Source: Deltaproteobacteria bacterium
GTDB taxonomy: Bacteria; Desulfobacterota; GWC2-55-46; DRQE01
Assembly (NCBI GenBank): GCA_030636245.1
Contig: DAOVXI010000002.1
Coordinates: forward strand, 1-28,275
Length of the DNA stretch: 28,275 nt
Direction of reading: 5' to 3'
Part shown: positions 13,530-20,790 of the stretch, one piece after another
How positions within the stretch are numbered: the first letter of the stretch is position 1
Layout of the letters: each line of letters opens with the position of its first letter
Position numbers and translations under genes: made by a program
The notes under the pieces: generated by a model
Told to the model about the DNA's origin: nothing
Databases searched by the model: none
What the model saw: the letters and a program-made list of their open reading frames with translations, nothing else

Positions 13530-14942
13530 TTAGCAATCGTAGTATAGGGCGAACTCGTACGGTGTAGGCCTTAATTTAGCAGGCTGCACCTCTTTCTCCG
13601 TCTTATAGTTTATCCATGTATCGATTACGTCCTGAGTGAAGACGTCGCCTTTCAGGAGGAACTCATGGTCATCTTTAAGAGCGGCAAGCGCCTCTTCGAG
13701 TGAACCTGCTGCACTCGGGATACTCTTAAGCTCCTCAGGGCTAAGACCGTAAATGTCCTTATCAAGCGGATCACCCGGATCCATCTTGTTCTGTATCCCG
13801 TCAAGGCCCGCCATGAGAATCGCCGAGAAGGCAAGGTATCCGTTGCATGACGGATCAGGGAACCTTAGCTCTATCCTCTTTGCCTTTGGTGAGCTTGAGT
13901 ACATCGGTATCCTGATGGATGCCGAACGGTTACGGCTTGAATATGCAAGGTTTATCGGTGCCTCAAAGCCCGGGACAAGCCTCTTATAGCTGTTGGTCGA
14001 AGGGTTCGTGAAAGCGTTCAAGGCTCTCGCGTGCTTCAAAACCCCGCCTATGAAGTGCAGGCCCATCTCACTCATGCCGCCATACCCGTCACCTGCAAAG
14101 AGCGGGTCGCCGTCTTTCCAGATAGAGATATGTGTGTGCATGCCCGTGCCGTTGTCGTTAAAGACCGGCTTTGGCATAAAGGTTACCGTCTTGTTCCAGC
14201 GACGCGCGACGTTCTTTATTATGTACTTGAACCACTGAAGCTGATCGCCCATCTTAAGGAGCGGCTCGAAGCGCATGTCTATCTCGGCCTGTCCGGCTGT
14301 CGCGACCTCGTGGTGCTGACACTCGACCCTGATGCCGACCTGCTCAAGAGCGAGGACCATCTCGGTCCTCAGGTCGTGCTGGCTGTCGGTTGGCGGTACG
14401 GGGAAGTAGCCTTCCTTATGGCGCGGCTTGTATCCAAGGTTAGGGCCCTCGTCACGTCCTGTGTTCCATGTACCTTCCTCTGAATCGAGAAAGTAGAAGC
14501 TGTGATCAGCGCCTTCACTGTAACGGATATCATCAAAGATAAAGAACTCCGGCTCGGGACCGATGTAGGCCGTGTCGCCGATGCCTGTACTTTTAAGGTA
14601 GGCTTCAGCCTTCATGCTTATGTTGCGCGGATCCCTTGAGTATGGCTCTTTTGTGATAGGATCGAAGATGTTGCATATAAGGCTTAGTGTAGGAACCTCC
14701 ATGAAGGGGTCTACTATGGCTGTTGTAGGGTCCGGGATGACTATCATGTCGCTAGCGTGAATCGGCTGCCATCCGCGCATGCTTGAGCCGTCAAAGCCCT
14801 GACCATCCTCAAAAAGATCCTCGTTCAATTCGCTTATTGGTATCGTAAAGTGCTGCCAGATGCCGATAAAGTCCATGAACTTAAGATCGATCATCCTGAT
14901 ATTCTTTTCTTCTGCCAGCTTCAATACTTCTTTCGGTGTCAT
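13530..14942 (-). CDS. glnA: Glutamine synthetase type I
   Basis: A 470-residue enzyme making glutamine from glutamate, ammonia and ATP; type I forms dodecamers. Signatures include DGSSMRGW near residue 51, GPEPEFFIFD (128-137), the ATP-binding region KPVFNDNGTGMHTH (258-271) and NRSASIRIP (338-346). Tyr398 in DIYGLSPEE aligns with the tyrosine adenylylated by GlnE in enteric-type enzymes, so covalent control is likely. The message has a strong ribosome site (GAGGAGGAGAGAGG). It lies 92 bases after glnB on the same strand, so a shared message driven from the sigma-54-type promoter ahead of glnB is plausible; a TATAAT is also present close upstream but without a good -35. Confidence 0.97.
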   Translation of the reverse strand: MTPKEVLKLAEEKNIRMIDLKFMDFIGIWQHFTIPISELNEDLFEDGQGFDGSSMRGWQPIHASDMIVIPDPTTAIVDPFMEVPTLSLICNIFDPITKEPYSRDPRNISMKAEAYLKSTGIGDTAYIGPEPEFFIFDDIRYSEGADHSFYFLDSEEGTWNTGRDEGPNLGYKPRHKEGYFPVPPTDSQHDLRTEMVLALEQVGIRVECQHHEVATAGQAEIDMRFEPLLKMGDQLQWFKYIIKNVARRWNKTVTFMPKPVFNDNGTGMHTHISIWKDGDPLFAGDGYGGMSEMGLHFIGGVLKHARALNAFTNPSTNSYKRLVPGFEAPINLAYSSRNRSASIRIPMYSSSPKAKRIELRFPDPSCNGYLAFSAILMAGLDGIQNKMDPGDPLDKDIYGLSPEELKSIPSAAGSLEEALAALKDDHEFLLKGDVFTQDVIDTWINYKTEKEVQPAKLRPTPYEFALYYDC

Positions 14943-14989
14943 TTTATCCTCTCTCCTCCTCTTTGAGTGTTTAATTATAATAATCTATT

Positions 14990-15003
14990 GGGCGTACCCG
15001 CCC
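14990..15003 (-). other. Small hairpin in the glnB-glnA gap
   Basis: GGGCG (14990-14994) pairs with CGCCC (14999-15003) around a four-base loop. No T-run follows on the minus strand, so it is more likely a processing or pausing element than a terminator, if it matters at all. Confidence 0.3.
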
Positions 15004-15034
15004 TTCTATTCAGCTCTTTTTTAAAAAAATTATC

Positions 15035-15373
15035 CTAAAGAGCGTCTTCGCCTCTCTCGTTGGTCCTTATTCTTACCGCCTCTTCTACGGGGAAGACAAA
15101 AACCTTACCATCACCTATTCTATCGGTCTTGGCTGACTCAACAATGGTGTTTACGACATCAACGACCATGTCATCCTTTATGACTATCTCTAACTTTACC
15201 TTGGGCAGAAAATCCACCACATACTCGGCGCCACGATAGAGCTCGGTGTGCCCCTTCTGCCGCCCAAAGCCCTTTGCCTCGGTCACGGTTATGCCCTGGA
15301 TGCCTATCTCGCTCAAGGCCTCTTTAACGTCATCAAGCTTAAATGGTTTTATTATTGCCTCTACTTTTTTCAT
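15035..15373 (-). CDS. glnB: Nitrogen regulatory protein PII
   Basis: A 112-residue trimeric signal protein that reads 2-oxoglutarate and ATP/ADP and controls ammonium uptake and glutamine synthetase modification. The T-loop GRQKGHTELYRGAEYVVDFL contains Tyr51, the uridylylation site. The B-loop is TDRIGDGKVFVFPVEEAVRIRT, and the N-terminus MKKVEAIIKPFKLDDVKEAL is the usual one. The ribosome site is GGAGG. It is the first gene of the glnB-glnA pair and has a sigma-54-type promoter upstream, which fits nitrogen control. Pairing with glnA rather than amtB suggests a GlnB role over GlnK. Confidence 0.97.
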   Translation of the reverse strand: MKKVEAIIKPFKLDDVKEALSEIGIQGITVTEAKGFGRQKGHTELYRGAEYVVDFLPKVKLEIVIKDDMVVDVVNTIVESAKTDRIGDGKVFVFPVEEAVRIRTNERGEDAL

Positions 15374-15417
15374 TTTACCTCCATCTACGGTACTTTAACC
15401 GAATACCACATTAAATA

Positions 15418-15434
15418 TTGCAAGAAGCATGCCT
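15418..15434 (-). promoter_or_regulatory. Sigma-54 (RpoN) -24/-12 promoter of glnB
   Basis: On the minus strand the sequence AGGCATGCTTCTTGCA (15434-15419) carries GG and GC exactly 10 bases apart, with TTGCA at -12, close to the consensus TGGCACG-N4-TTGCA. It lies about 45 bases before the glnB start. No clear NtrC site was recognised upstream. Confidence 0.75.
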
Positions 15435-15562
15435 AAACAAAAGAACCAACTATATCAAGATGTTACGTTACATTTGAGGTTCGCTTTGAGCCTAAAAAAG
15501 GAGCATATTACGAGATATTGCCTATTTTTTAACCAGCCTTGAAGGCTGAGGGAAAGGAGGTA

Positions 15563-16171
15563 TTATTTGAATCTGTTTTCCGTTCCGCTAAGAAGCCTCT
15601 GTATATTACCAACATGCTTAATACTTATCAAGACAAATACCGCCGCTCCGAGGAGGACGTACCAGCTGTCATAGCCAAGCAGAAAGGCCGCGATCGGCAC
15701 GGAAAGAGAGGAAGTAACGGAGCCGAGCGAGACGTATCTCGTGACCATGACAATCAAAAAGAATACTCCCGCTCCAATGAAAAATGCCACGGGTATCGTC
15801 GCAAGAAAAACACCGCTTGCCGTTGCGACCCCCTTGCCGCCCCTGAACTTAAGGTATACAGGGAAAATATGTCCCGAGAATGCCGCAAGACCGATAAACG
15901 CCATCCCCATATCGTTATAACCGAATAAGTACTTTACCGCTATAACCGGCAGCGCTCCTTTCACCACGTCAAGCAAAAGCGTCAGCGCGCCGGCCGCTTT
16001 GCCGGAGGTCCTCGCGACATTTGTTGCGCCTATGTTGCCGCTCCCCTTGCTTCTCGGGTCTGTCCCTCCGAGCATCCGTGCCACAACAATACCAAAAGGT
16101 ATGGCACCGATAAGGTACGCCGCTATCGCTAGCACTGCGAAGTTTGTGTTATTGAATAATTCTTCCATCAT
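15563..16171 (-). CDS. plsY: Acyl-phosphate:glycerol-3-phosphate acyltransferase PlsY
   Basis: A 202-residue inner-membrane enzyme that makes lysophosphatidic acid from acyl-phosphate and glycerol 3-phosphate. The three cytoplasmic active-site motifs are present: GSGNIGATNVAR (residues ~43-54), FRGGKGVATASG (~109-120) and the last, KHVGNIQRLLSGTE, near the C-terminus. Hydrophobic segments fit the five-helix topology. It begins 16 bases after glmS; there is no clear ribosome site, and ATG ATG makes the exact start ambiguous by one codon. It closes the glmU-glmS-plsY run. The partner PlsX is not in the window. Confidence 0.95.
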   Translation of the reverse strand: MMEELFNNTNFAVLAIAAYLIGAIPFGIVVARMLGGTDPRSKGSGNIGATNVARTSGKAAGALTLLLDVVKGALPVIAVKYLFGYNDMGMAFIGLAAFSGHIFPVYLKFRGGKGVATASGVFLATIPVAFFIGAGVFFLIVMVTRYVSLGSVTSSLSVPIAAFLLGYDSWYVLLGAAVFVLISIKHVGNIQRLLSGTENRFK

Positions 16172-16187
16172 AGATTTTTGACTTTAA

Positions 16188-18008
16188 TTACTCGACCGTG
16201 ACGCTTTTGGCCAGGTTTCTCGGCTGGTCAACGTCTGTGCCTTTAAGAACAGCTATGTGATAGGCCAGCATCTGCAGCGGTATCGTCATGACAATGGGCA
16301 TGAGGTAATGCGGCGTGTGAGGGATCTCTATGAAGTCATCCGCTATCTTTTTAGCGTCCGTGTCGCCTTCGCTAACGATCGCTATGATGCGCCCGCCCCT
16401 TGCCTTCGCCTCCTCCATGTTGGAGAGTATCTTCGGATAATACCTATCTCTGGGAGCGAGAACCACTATGGGAAGCTCCTCGTCTACCAAAGCTATGGGG
16501 CCGTGCTTCATCTCGCCTGCCGGATATCCCTCGGCATGAATGTAGCTTAGCTCCTTGAGCTTCAATGCTCCTTCAAGGGCTATCGGGTAGTTAATTCCCC
16601 GACCGAGATAGAGAAAGTCGGTTGCGTGAAAATATTTCTTGGACAGCTTCGCTATCTCATCATCAAGTGAAAGGACCTTCTCTATCTTTCCGGGCACACG
16701 AACAAGCTCCTGAATGAACTCTCGACCCAGGGCCGAATCTATCAGACCCTTTCTGCGGCCAAGATAAAGGGTGAGCATGAAGAGCGAGGTTAGCTGCGCG
16801 GTAAAGGCCTTTGTGGACGCGACCCCTATCTCAGGACCCGCATGGGTAAACATCCCGATATCGCTGACCCTGCTGATACTGCTCTCAACAACGTTCGAGA
16901 TGGAGATGATCGGCGCGCCCCGGCGGCTGACCTCTTTTATGGCGGCAAGCGTATCGGCGGTCTCACCTGACTGGGAGATGGCTATGACAGGTGTGTTCTT
17001 TCCGACAAGAGGCTTACGGTAGCGGAACTCGCTTGCGAGATCCACCTCGACAGGTACGTTGAAGTACTCCTCAAGCAGGAACTTTCCGACCAGTGCCGCG
17101 TGCCACGAAGTGCCGCAGGCTATCAAATATATGCGATCGATACTATCAAGATCAAGATCGAAGTCCTCAAAGAAGATATCGCCTTCTTCCTCCATGACCT
17201 GGCCCCTGAAGGTGTCGGTTACGGCTCTTGGCTGCTCGAAGATCTCCTTTTGCATGAAGTGACGGTAACCGTCCTTCTCCGCCATGACAGGGCTCCAGTC
17301 GATACGGCGGGGTGTTTTCGTGACCCCTACCCCGTCAAGGTTGGTAACGTCAACGCTGTCCCTGGTGACCGTGACGACCTCTCCGTCGCTTAAGAATATA
17401 GCCTGATCGCTTATCTCCAGGATGGCCAGCACATCGGATGAGATAACGGCCTCGTTCTTGGCAAAGCCGACCACAAGAGGACAATCATAGCTGGCGGCAA
17501 CGATCCTTTCAGGCTCCTTGGCACTTACCACGGCAAGCGCGTAGGTTCCCTTAACGTACTTTATAGCCGCCCTGACGGAATCCTCAAGCGTGTGTCCTTT
17601 TTTAATTTCCCTATGGATAAGGTGCGAGAGTATCTCCGTGTCGGTCTCGCTCTTGAACTTGGCGCCCTCGCTCTTAAGCTCCTCACGAAGCTCCATGTAG
17701 TTCTCTATTATACCGTTATGCACAACGGCAACGTCGCCTTCCTTATGAGGGTGCGCGTTGGCCTCTGTCGGCCGGCCATGTGTTGCCCACCTTGTGTGCC
17801 CTATTCCGACGCTGCCCTTGAGAGGACTCTTCTTGAGTTTCGTTGCAAGCTTTTCAAGCTTACCTTCGCTGCGTTTTATATTGAGCTTACCTTCAAAGAT
17901 AGTGGCGACACCGGCCGAGTCGTAGCCCCTGTACTCAAGACGCTTCAGACCCTCCAGTATTACATCCTGAGCGACCCTACCTCCAACGTATCCAACTATT
18001 CCGCACAT
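16188..18008 (-). CDS. glmS: Glutamine:fructose-6-phosphate aminotransferase (isomerising)
   Basis: A 606-residue enzyme making glucosamine 6-phosphate, the first step to UDP-GlcNAc. Cys2 (Cys1 after Met removal, MCGIVGYVG) is the glutaminase nucleophile, with HTRWATHGRPTEANAHPH and HNGIIENY completing that domain. Two SIS sugar-isomerase domains follow (IACGTSWHAALVGK and GRGINYPIALEGALKLKEL), and the C-terminal DQPRNLAKSVTVE is canonical. Length is normal (about 609 in E. coli). It starts 4 bases after glmU, whose end supplies the AGAGG ribosome site at a long spacing. No glmS ribozyme-like leader exists, as expected for a Gram-negative. Confidence 0.98.
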   Translation of the reverse strand: MCGIVGYVGGRVAQDVILEGLKRLEYRGYDSAGVATIFEGKLNIKRSEGKLEKLATKLKKSPLKGSVGIGHTRWATHGRPTEANAHPHKEGDVAVVHNGIIENYMELREELKSEGAKFKSETDTEILSHLIHREIKKGHTLEDSVRAAIKYVKGTYALAVVSAKEPERIVAASYDCPLVVGFAKNEAVISSDVLAILEISDQAIFLSDGEVVTVTRDSVDVTNLDGVGVTKTPRRIDWSPVMAEKDGYRHFMQKEIFEQPRAVTDTFRGQVMEEEGDIFFEDFDLDLDSIDRIYLIACGTSWHAALVGKFLLEEYFNVPVEVDLASEFRYRKPLVGKNTPVIAISQSGETADTLAAIKEVSRRGAPIISISNVVESSISRVSDIGMFTHAGPEIGVASTKAFTAQLTSLFMLTLYLGRRKGLIDSALGREFIQELVRVPGKIEKVLSLDDEIAKLSKKYFHATDFLYLGRGINYPIALEGALKLKELSYIHAEGYPAGEMKHGPIALVDEELPIVVLAPRDRYYPKILSNMEEAKARGGRIIAIVSEGDTDAKKIADDFIEIPHTPHYLMPIVMTIPLQMLAYHIAVLKGTDVDQPRNLAKSVTVE

Positions 18009-18012
18009 TTTT

Positions 18013-19431
18013 TTATTTATTCCTCTTCTTAACTTTTTTCGCCTTCAACCTTAACTTGGCCCAGTCTTTTATGGTCCTCTGCTCTCCCCTTGTTAAAGAA
18101 AGCGCCTCGGCAGGCACGTCCTTCGTGATCGTCGAGCCGCTTCCGATATAGGAGCCCTTGCCTATCCTTATTGGTGCCACAAGCTGTGAGTCGCTACCGA
18201 CAAAAACATTATCCTCAATGATCGTTATATACTTTTTCACACCGTCATAGTTGCAGGTTATAACACCCGCGCCTATGTTGACATTTTTCCCTATTATTGA
18301 ATCCCCGATGTAGCTAAGGTGACCGGCCTTAGAGCCTTTACCTATCTTTGATTTTTTTATCTCGACAAAGTTACCTATCCTCGCGCCGTCATCGATAACA
18401 CTCTCGGGACGCAGCCTTGCGAGCGGGCCTATTGTGACGTCTTTCTTTATGACAGAGGATTCTATTATGGAGCCGCTCTTTATATGTGAGCCGCTGCCTA
18501 TAACAGAGTCCGTGATCTTAACACCGGCCTCTATCCTACAATCAGTCCCTATAACACTCGTGCCTTCGATATAGGTGTTCGGCTCAAGCACAACATCACT
18601 GCCTATCTTAACTAACGACTCTATATATGTGTTAAAGGGGTCTATCATGGTAACCCCACTTCGCATATGCTTCTCCCTTATCTCATCCCTTAAGAGCTCC
18701 TCGACCATGCTAAGATCAAGTCTGTCATTGATCCCCCTCAGCTCATAGGGGTCGCCATGCAGAAAGGTCTGAACATTGAGCTTGTCGCGGAGCGCAAGCG
18801 AAACGAGATCCGTCAGGTAATACTCTTTCTGCGCGTTCTTGTTCTTTATCTTTGGAAGATACTTTTTAAGGAACTGTGCTTTAGCGATGTATATCCCTGA
18901 GTTTATCTCACCGATATGTCTCTGCGTTGGGAGAAGGTCCTTATCTTCCGTTATGGATATAAGCTCGCCTCTACTGTCCCTTATGACCCTGCCATAACCT
19001 TTTCCGTCACCGATATCCACGGTAATAAAAGAAAGCGCTGTATCCTTTTTTCTCCTGTGTGCGGTTATAAACTTTTTCAGGGTATCTTTTTTTATGAGAG
19101 GCACGTCACCGGAGAGTATCAGCACGTCGCCTGTGCCTGCTCCTTTTAGCGCCTTGAATGCTATCTTTACGGCGTGGCCCGTTCCAAGCTGTTCACGCTG
19201 GAGGGTAAATGCCGGCTGTTTTTTCAAGGGTAACATTGATACGGCTTCCCTTACGGCCTCCGAGCCATGCCCGGTCAGGCAAACCGTATTCTTGCATCCC
19301 AGCTCTCCAAGCACCTTTAGAGGATAATATATCATCGGCACCCCGCAGATCTCATGTACGAGCTTCGGGTGACTGCTCTTCATGCGTGTGCCTTTTCCGG
19401 CTGCAAGTACTATGGCGGATAAGTTTTTCAT
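18013..19431 (-). CDS. glmU: Bifunctional UDP-GlcNAc pyrophosphorylase / glucosamine-1-phosphate acetyltransferase
   Basis: A 472-residue cytosolic enzyme. The N-terminal uridylyltransferase domain has LAAGKGTRMKSSHPK, QREQLGTGHAV and LSGDVPLI; the C-terminal part is a left-handed beta helix of hexapeptide repeats (IGTDCRIEAGVKITDSVIG onward) with the acetyltransferase segment GKNVNIGAGVITCNYDGVKK. Both halves are complete. Together with GlmS it supplies UDP-GlcNAc for peptidoglycan and lipid A. The ATG at 19431 has no Shine-Dalgarno; a candidate promoter (19442-19469) places transcription start only a few bases ahead of it. The C-terminus is lysine-rich. Confidence 0.97.
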   Translation of the reverse strand: MKNLSAIVLAAGKGTRMKSSHPKLVHEICGVPMIYYPLKVLGELGCKNTVCLTGHGSEAVREAVSMLPLKKQPAFTLQREQLGTGHAVKIAFKALKGAGTGDVLILSGDVPLIKKDTLKKFITAHRRKKDTALSFITVDIGDGKGYGRVIRDSRGELISITEDKDLLPTQRHIGEINSGIYIAKAQFLKKYLPKIKNKNAQKEYYLTDLVSLALRDKLNVQTFLHGDPYELRGINDRLDLSMVEELLRDEIREKHMRSGVTMIDPFNTYIESLVKIGSDVVLEPNTYIEGTSVIGTDCRIEAGVKITDSVIGSGSHIKSGSIIESSVIKKDVTIGPLARLRPESVIDDGARIGNFVEIKKSKIGKGSKAGHLSYIGDSIIGKNVNIGAGVITCNYDGVKKYITIIEDNVFVGSDSQLVAPIRIGKGSYIGSGSTITKDVPAEALSLTRGEQRTIKDWAKLRLKAKKVKKRNK

Positions 19432-19441
19432 GAATAAAAAG

Positions 19442-19469
19442 CATATAATATAAGGGCTTCGGTAGTCAA
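19442..19469 (-). promoter_or_regulatory. Candidate promoter for glmU-glmS-plsY
   Basis: TTGACT (19469-19464) is followed after 16 bases by TATATG (19447-19442) on the minus strand. The expected transcript would start about four bases before the glmU ATG. Confidence 0.45.
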
Positions 19470-19513
19470 GGTGCTTCTACACGATCAGGGGCTCTGAGAG
19501 CTATTTAAAGATA

Positions 19514-19543
19514 TTTACAAAAGTGATGGATTTCTGTTAAAAT
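19514..19543 (+). promoter_or_regulatory. Promoter directly abutting the MXAN_5187-like start codon
   Basis: TTTACA (19514-19519), an 18-base spacer and TGtTAAAAT (extended -10; hexamer 19538-19543). Only six bases lie between the -10 box and the ATG at 19550, so the first transcribed base should be at or next to the A of ATG. Confidence 0.65.
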
Positions 19544-19549
19544 AGACGA

Positions 19550-20122
19550 ATGGACACAAGAACAATGATAGCTGAGATATCTCAGCTCGACACGAACATA
19601 GCACAGCTAAAGATATCCTACGAGAAGTACTTTGCCAGGATCGTTCCAAGGGAGCCTTTAAGGGACCGCGAAGATGTGGAGAGGGTCATCAGACGCTACA
19701 GTACCCAGCATCTGAGCAACACGGCCTTGAAGTTCCGCTTTAACAACATGGTCGCAAAGTACAACACTTTGAAGCAGTACTGGACAAGGATACTAAAACT
19801 CATAGAAGAGGGCCGCTATGACCGTAGGGCCGGTGGCGGAGCCATGGGCAGCAAGCCGCCAACGAACTCCGTAGCCAATGCCGTGCCGAAAAAGAGCACG
19901 CCAAGCAAGGACGACGACGCTATCAAGGACGTCTTCAACAGCTATATTGAGGCGAGAAAGCAATGTAACGAGAACATCCAGGGCCTCTCTTTTGAGACTA
20001 TGAAGAAGAACCTTGAAGCGCAGAAGCAGAAGATCGCTCAGTCACACGGCGCAAAGGACGTTAACCTCAAGGTCTACATAAAGGACGGCAAAGCGAAGAT
20101 CGCCATCTCACCGAAGGGTTAG
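19550..20122 (+). CDS. MXAN_5187 C-terminal-domain-like protein
   Basis: A 190-residue soluble protein. Residues 1-90 form a basic, helical region (LDTNIAQLKISYEKYFARIVPREPL at the front, then RFNNMVAKYNTLKQYWTRIL). A low-complexity linker (GGGAMGSKPPTNS, ~95-120) leads to a second helical part and a closing strand pair VNLKVYIKDGKAKIAISPKG. This matches my memory of the conserved C-terminal domain of Myxococcus MXAN_5187, found mainly in deltaproteobacteria; that protein's function is unknown to me. There is no ribosome site before the ATG, and the promoter suggests a leaderless message. It diverges from glmU and ends at a strong terminator. It stands alone, so context gives no role. Confidence 0.72.
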   Translation: MDTRTMIAEISQLDTNIAQLKISYEKYFARIVPREPLRDREDVERVIRRYSTQHLSNTALKFRFNNMVAKYNTLKQYWTRILKLIEEGRYDRRAGGGAMGSKPPTNSVANAVPKKSTPSKDDDAIKDVFNSYIEARKQCNENIQGLSFETMKKNLEAQKQKIAQSHGAKDVNLKVYIKDGKAKIAISPKG

Positions 20123-20147
20123 CCTCTCATAACTTATTGAAACTAAA

Positions 20148-20177
20148 AAAGGCCCTGCACAATTGTGCGGGGCCTTT
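20148..20177. terminator. Bidirectional terminator between MXAN_5187-like gene and atpC
   Basis: A 13-base stem (20148-20160 with 20165-20177, one T-G pair) closes an AATT loop. A-run on the left and TTT on the right fit use by both convergent transcripts. Confidence 0.9.
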
Positions 20178-20199
20178 CTGATTTCCATTTAAAAAAATA

Positions 20200-20616
20200 T
20201 TAGTGTTTGACCTTCTCCGTTACCGCTATCTTTGCCTTGGCCAGGTCAACGGCATTCTCAAGCCGTGTTGCCTCGACCGAGTCCTTTTCGGCTGAGCTTA
20301 AAGCCTCTTCGGCGCTGCTTAGCTCTTCCGCGGCCACTGATACGTCTATTTCATCTGCCGTAAAGGCACTGGAAACAAGTATGGTCGTCTTATCAGGCAA
20401 GACCTCCGCGTAGCCGGTGCTTATGGCAAGCGAGGTGACCTCACCACCTTCTGAGACATAGGATAACTCGCCCGGCTTAAGCGGCGTTATCAAAGGAGTG
20501 TGCTCCATTAAGACACCGAACTCTCCGTCCACACCGGGCACCGTGACTGTCTCGACCTCTTCGGAAAAAAGAAGCCTTTTGGGTGTAACGATCTCTAATA
20601 AAAATTTTTCCGCCAT
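20200..20616 (-). CDS. atpC: ATP synthase F1 subunit epsilon
   Basis: A 138-residue subunit. The N-terminal beta sandwich contains FLLEIVTPKRLLFSEEVETVTVPGVDGEFGVLMEHTPL-type sequence (PGVDGEFGVL is diagnostic), and the C-terminal helical hairpin is alanine/glutamate-rich (VAAEELSSAEEALSSAEKD). It links gamma to the c-ring and can inhibit hydrolysis. It is separated from atpD by an unusually long gap (169 bases) for this operon, with two hairpins in between. It is the last gene of the atp operon. Confidence 0.96.
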   Translation of the reverse strand: MAEKFLLEIVTPKRLLFSEEVETVTVPGVDGEFGVLMEHTPLITPLKPGELSYVSEGGEVTSLAISTGYAEVLPDKTTILVSSAFTADEIDVSVAAEELSSAEEALSSAEKDSVEATRLENAVDLAKAKIAVTEKVKH

Positions 20617-20674
20617 TTTATCTCATTCCCGTATAACTTAAATTTATTTGTTGCCCGACATTGGCACAACCATC

Positions 20675-20695
20675 AAAACGGTCTATGGCCGTTTT
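20675..20695. other. Hairpin in the atpD-atpC gap
   Basis: AAAACGG (20675-20681) pairs with CCGTTTT (20689-20695). The T-run lies on the plus strand, opposite to atp transcription, so it is at most a weak element on the operon message. Confidence 0.35.
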
Positions 20696-20767
20696 TTATT
20701 TACACAGTGACTACAAACTTTAAGAGCCACCAATCCTTACTTAAACTAACCAAGCTACACAACCATT

Positions 20768-20790
20768 AATAGCTGTCCGTGACAGCTATT
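20768..20790 (-). other. Strong stem-loop at the atpD stop codon
   Basis: A perfect 10-base stem AATAGCTGTC/GACAGCTATT with a 3-base loop includes the last codons and stop of atpD. No T-run follows on the minus strand, so it may be a message-processing or stability element, not a terminator. Confidence 0.6.

Noticed and set aside
15535..15549. Inverted repeat CAGCC-TTGAA-GGCTG after plsY
   Set aside because: Short stem and no T-run on the minus strand; not convincing as a terminator.
15539..15928. A plus-strand frame over plsY with a good-looking GGAGG nearby
   Set aside because: It is antisense to PlsY motifs; the product is low-complexity and basic.
16188..18012. glmS ribozyme or sugar riboswitch ahead of glmS
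   Set aside because: glmS follows glmU by only 4 bases, leaving no room for a leader.
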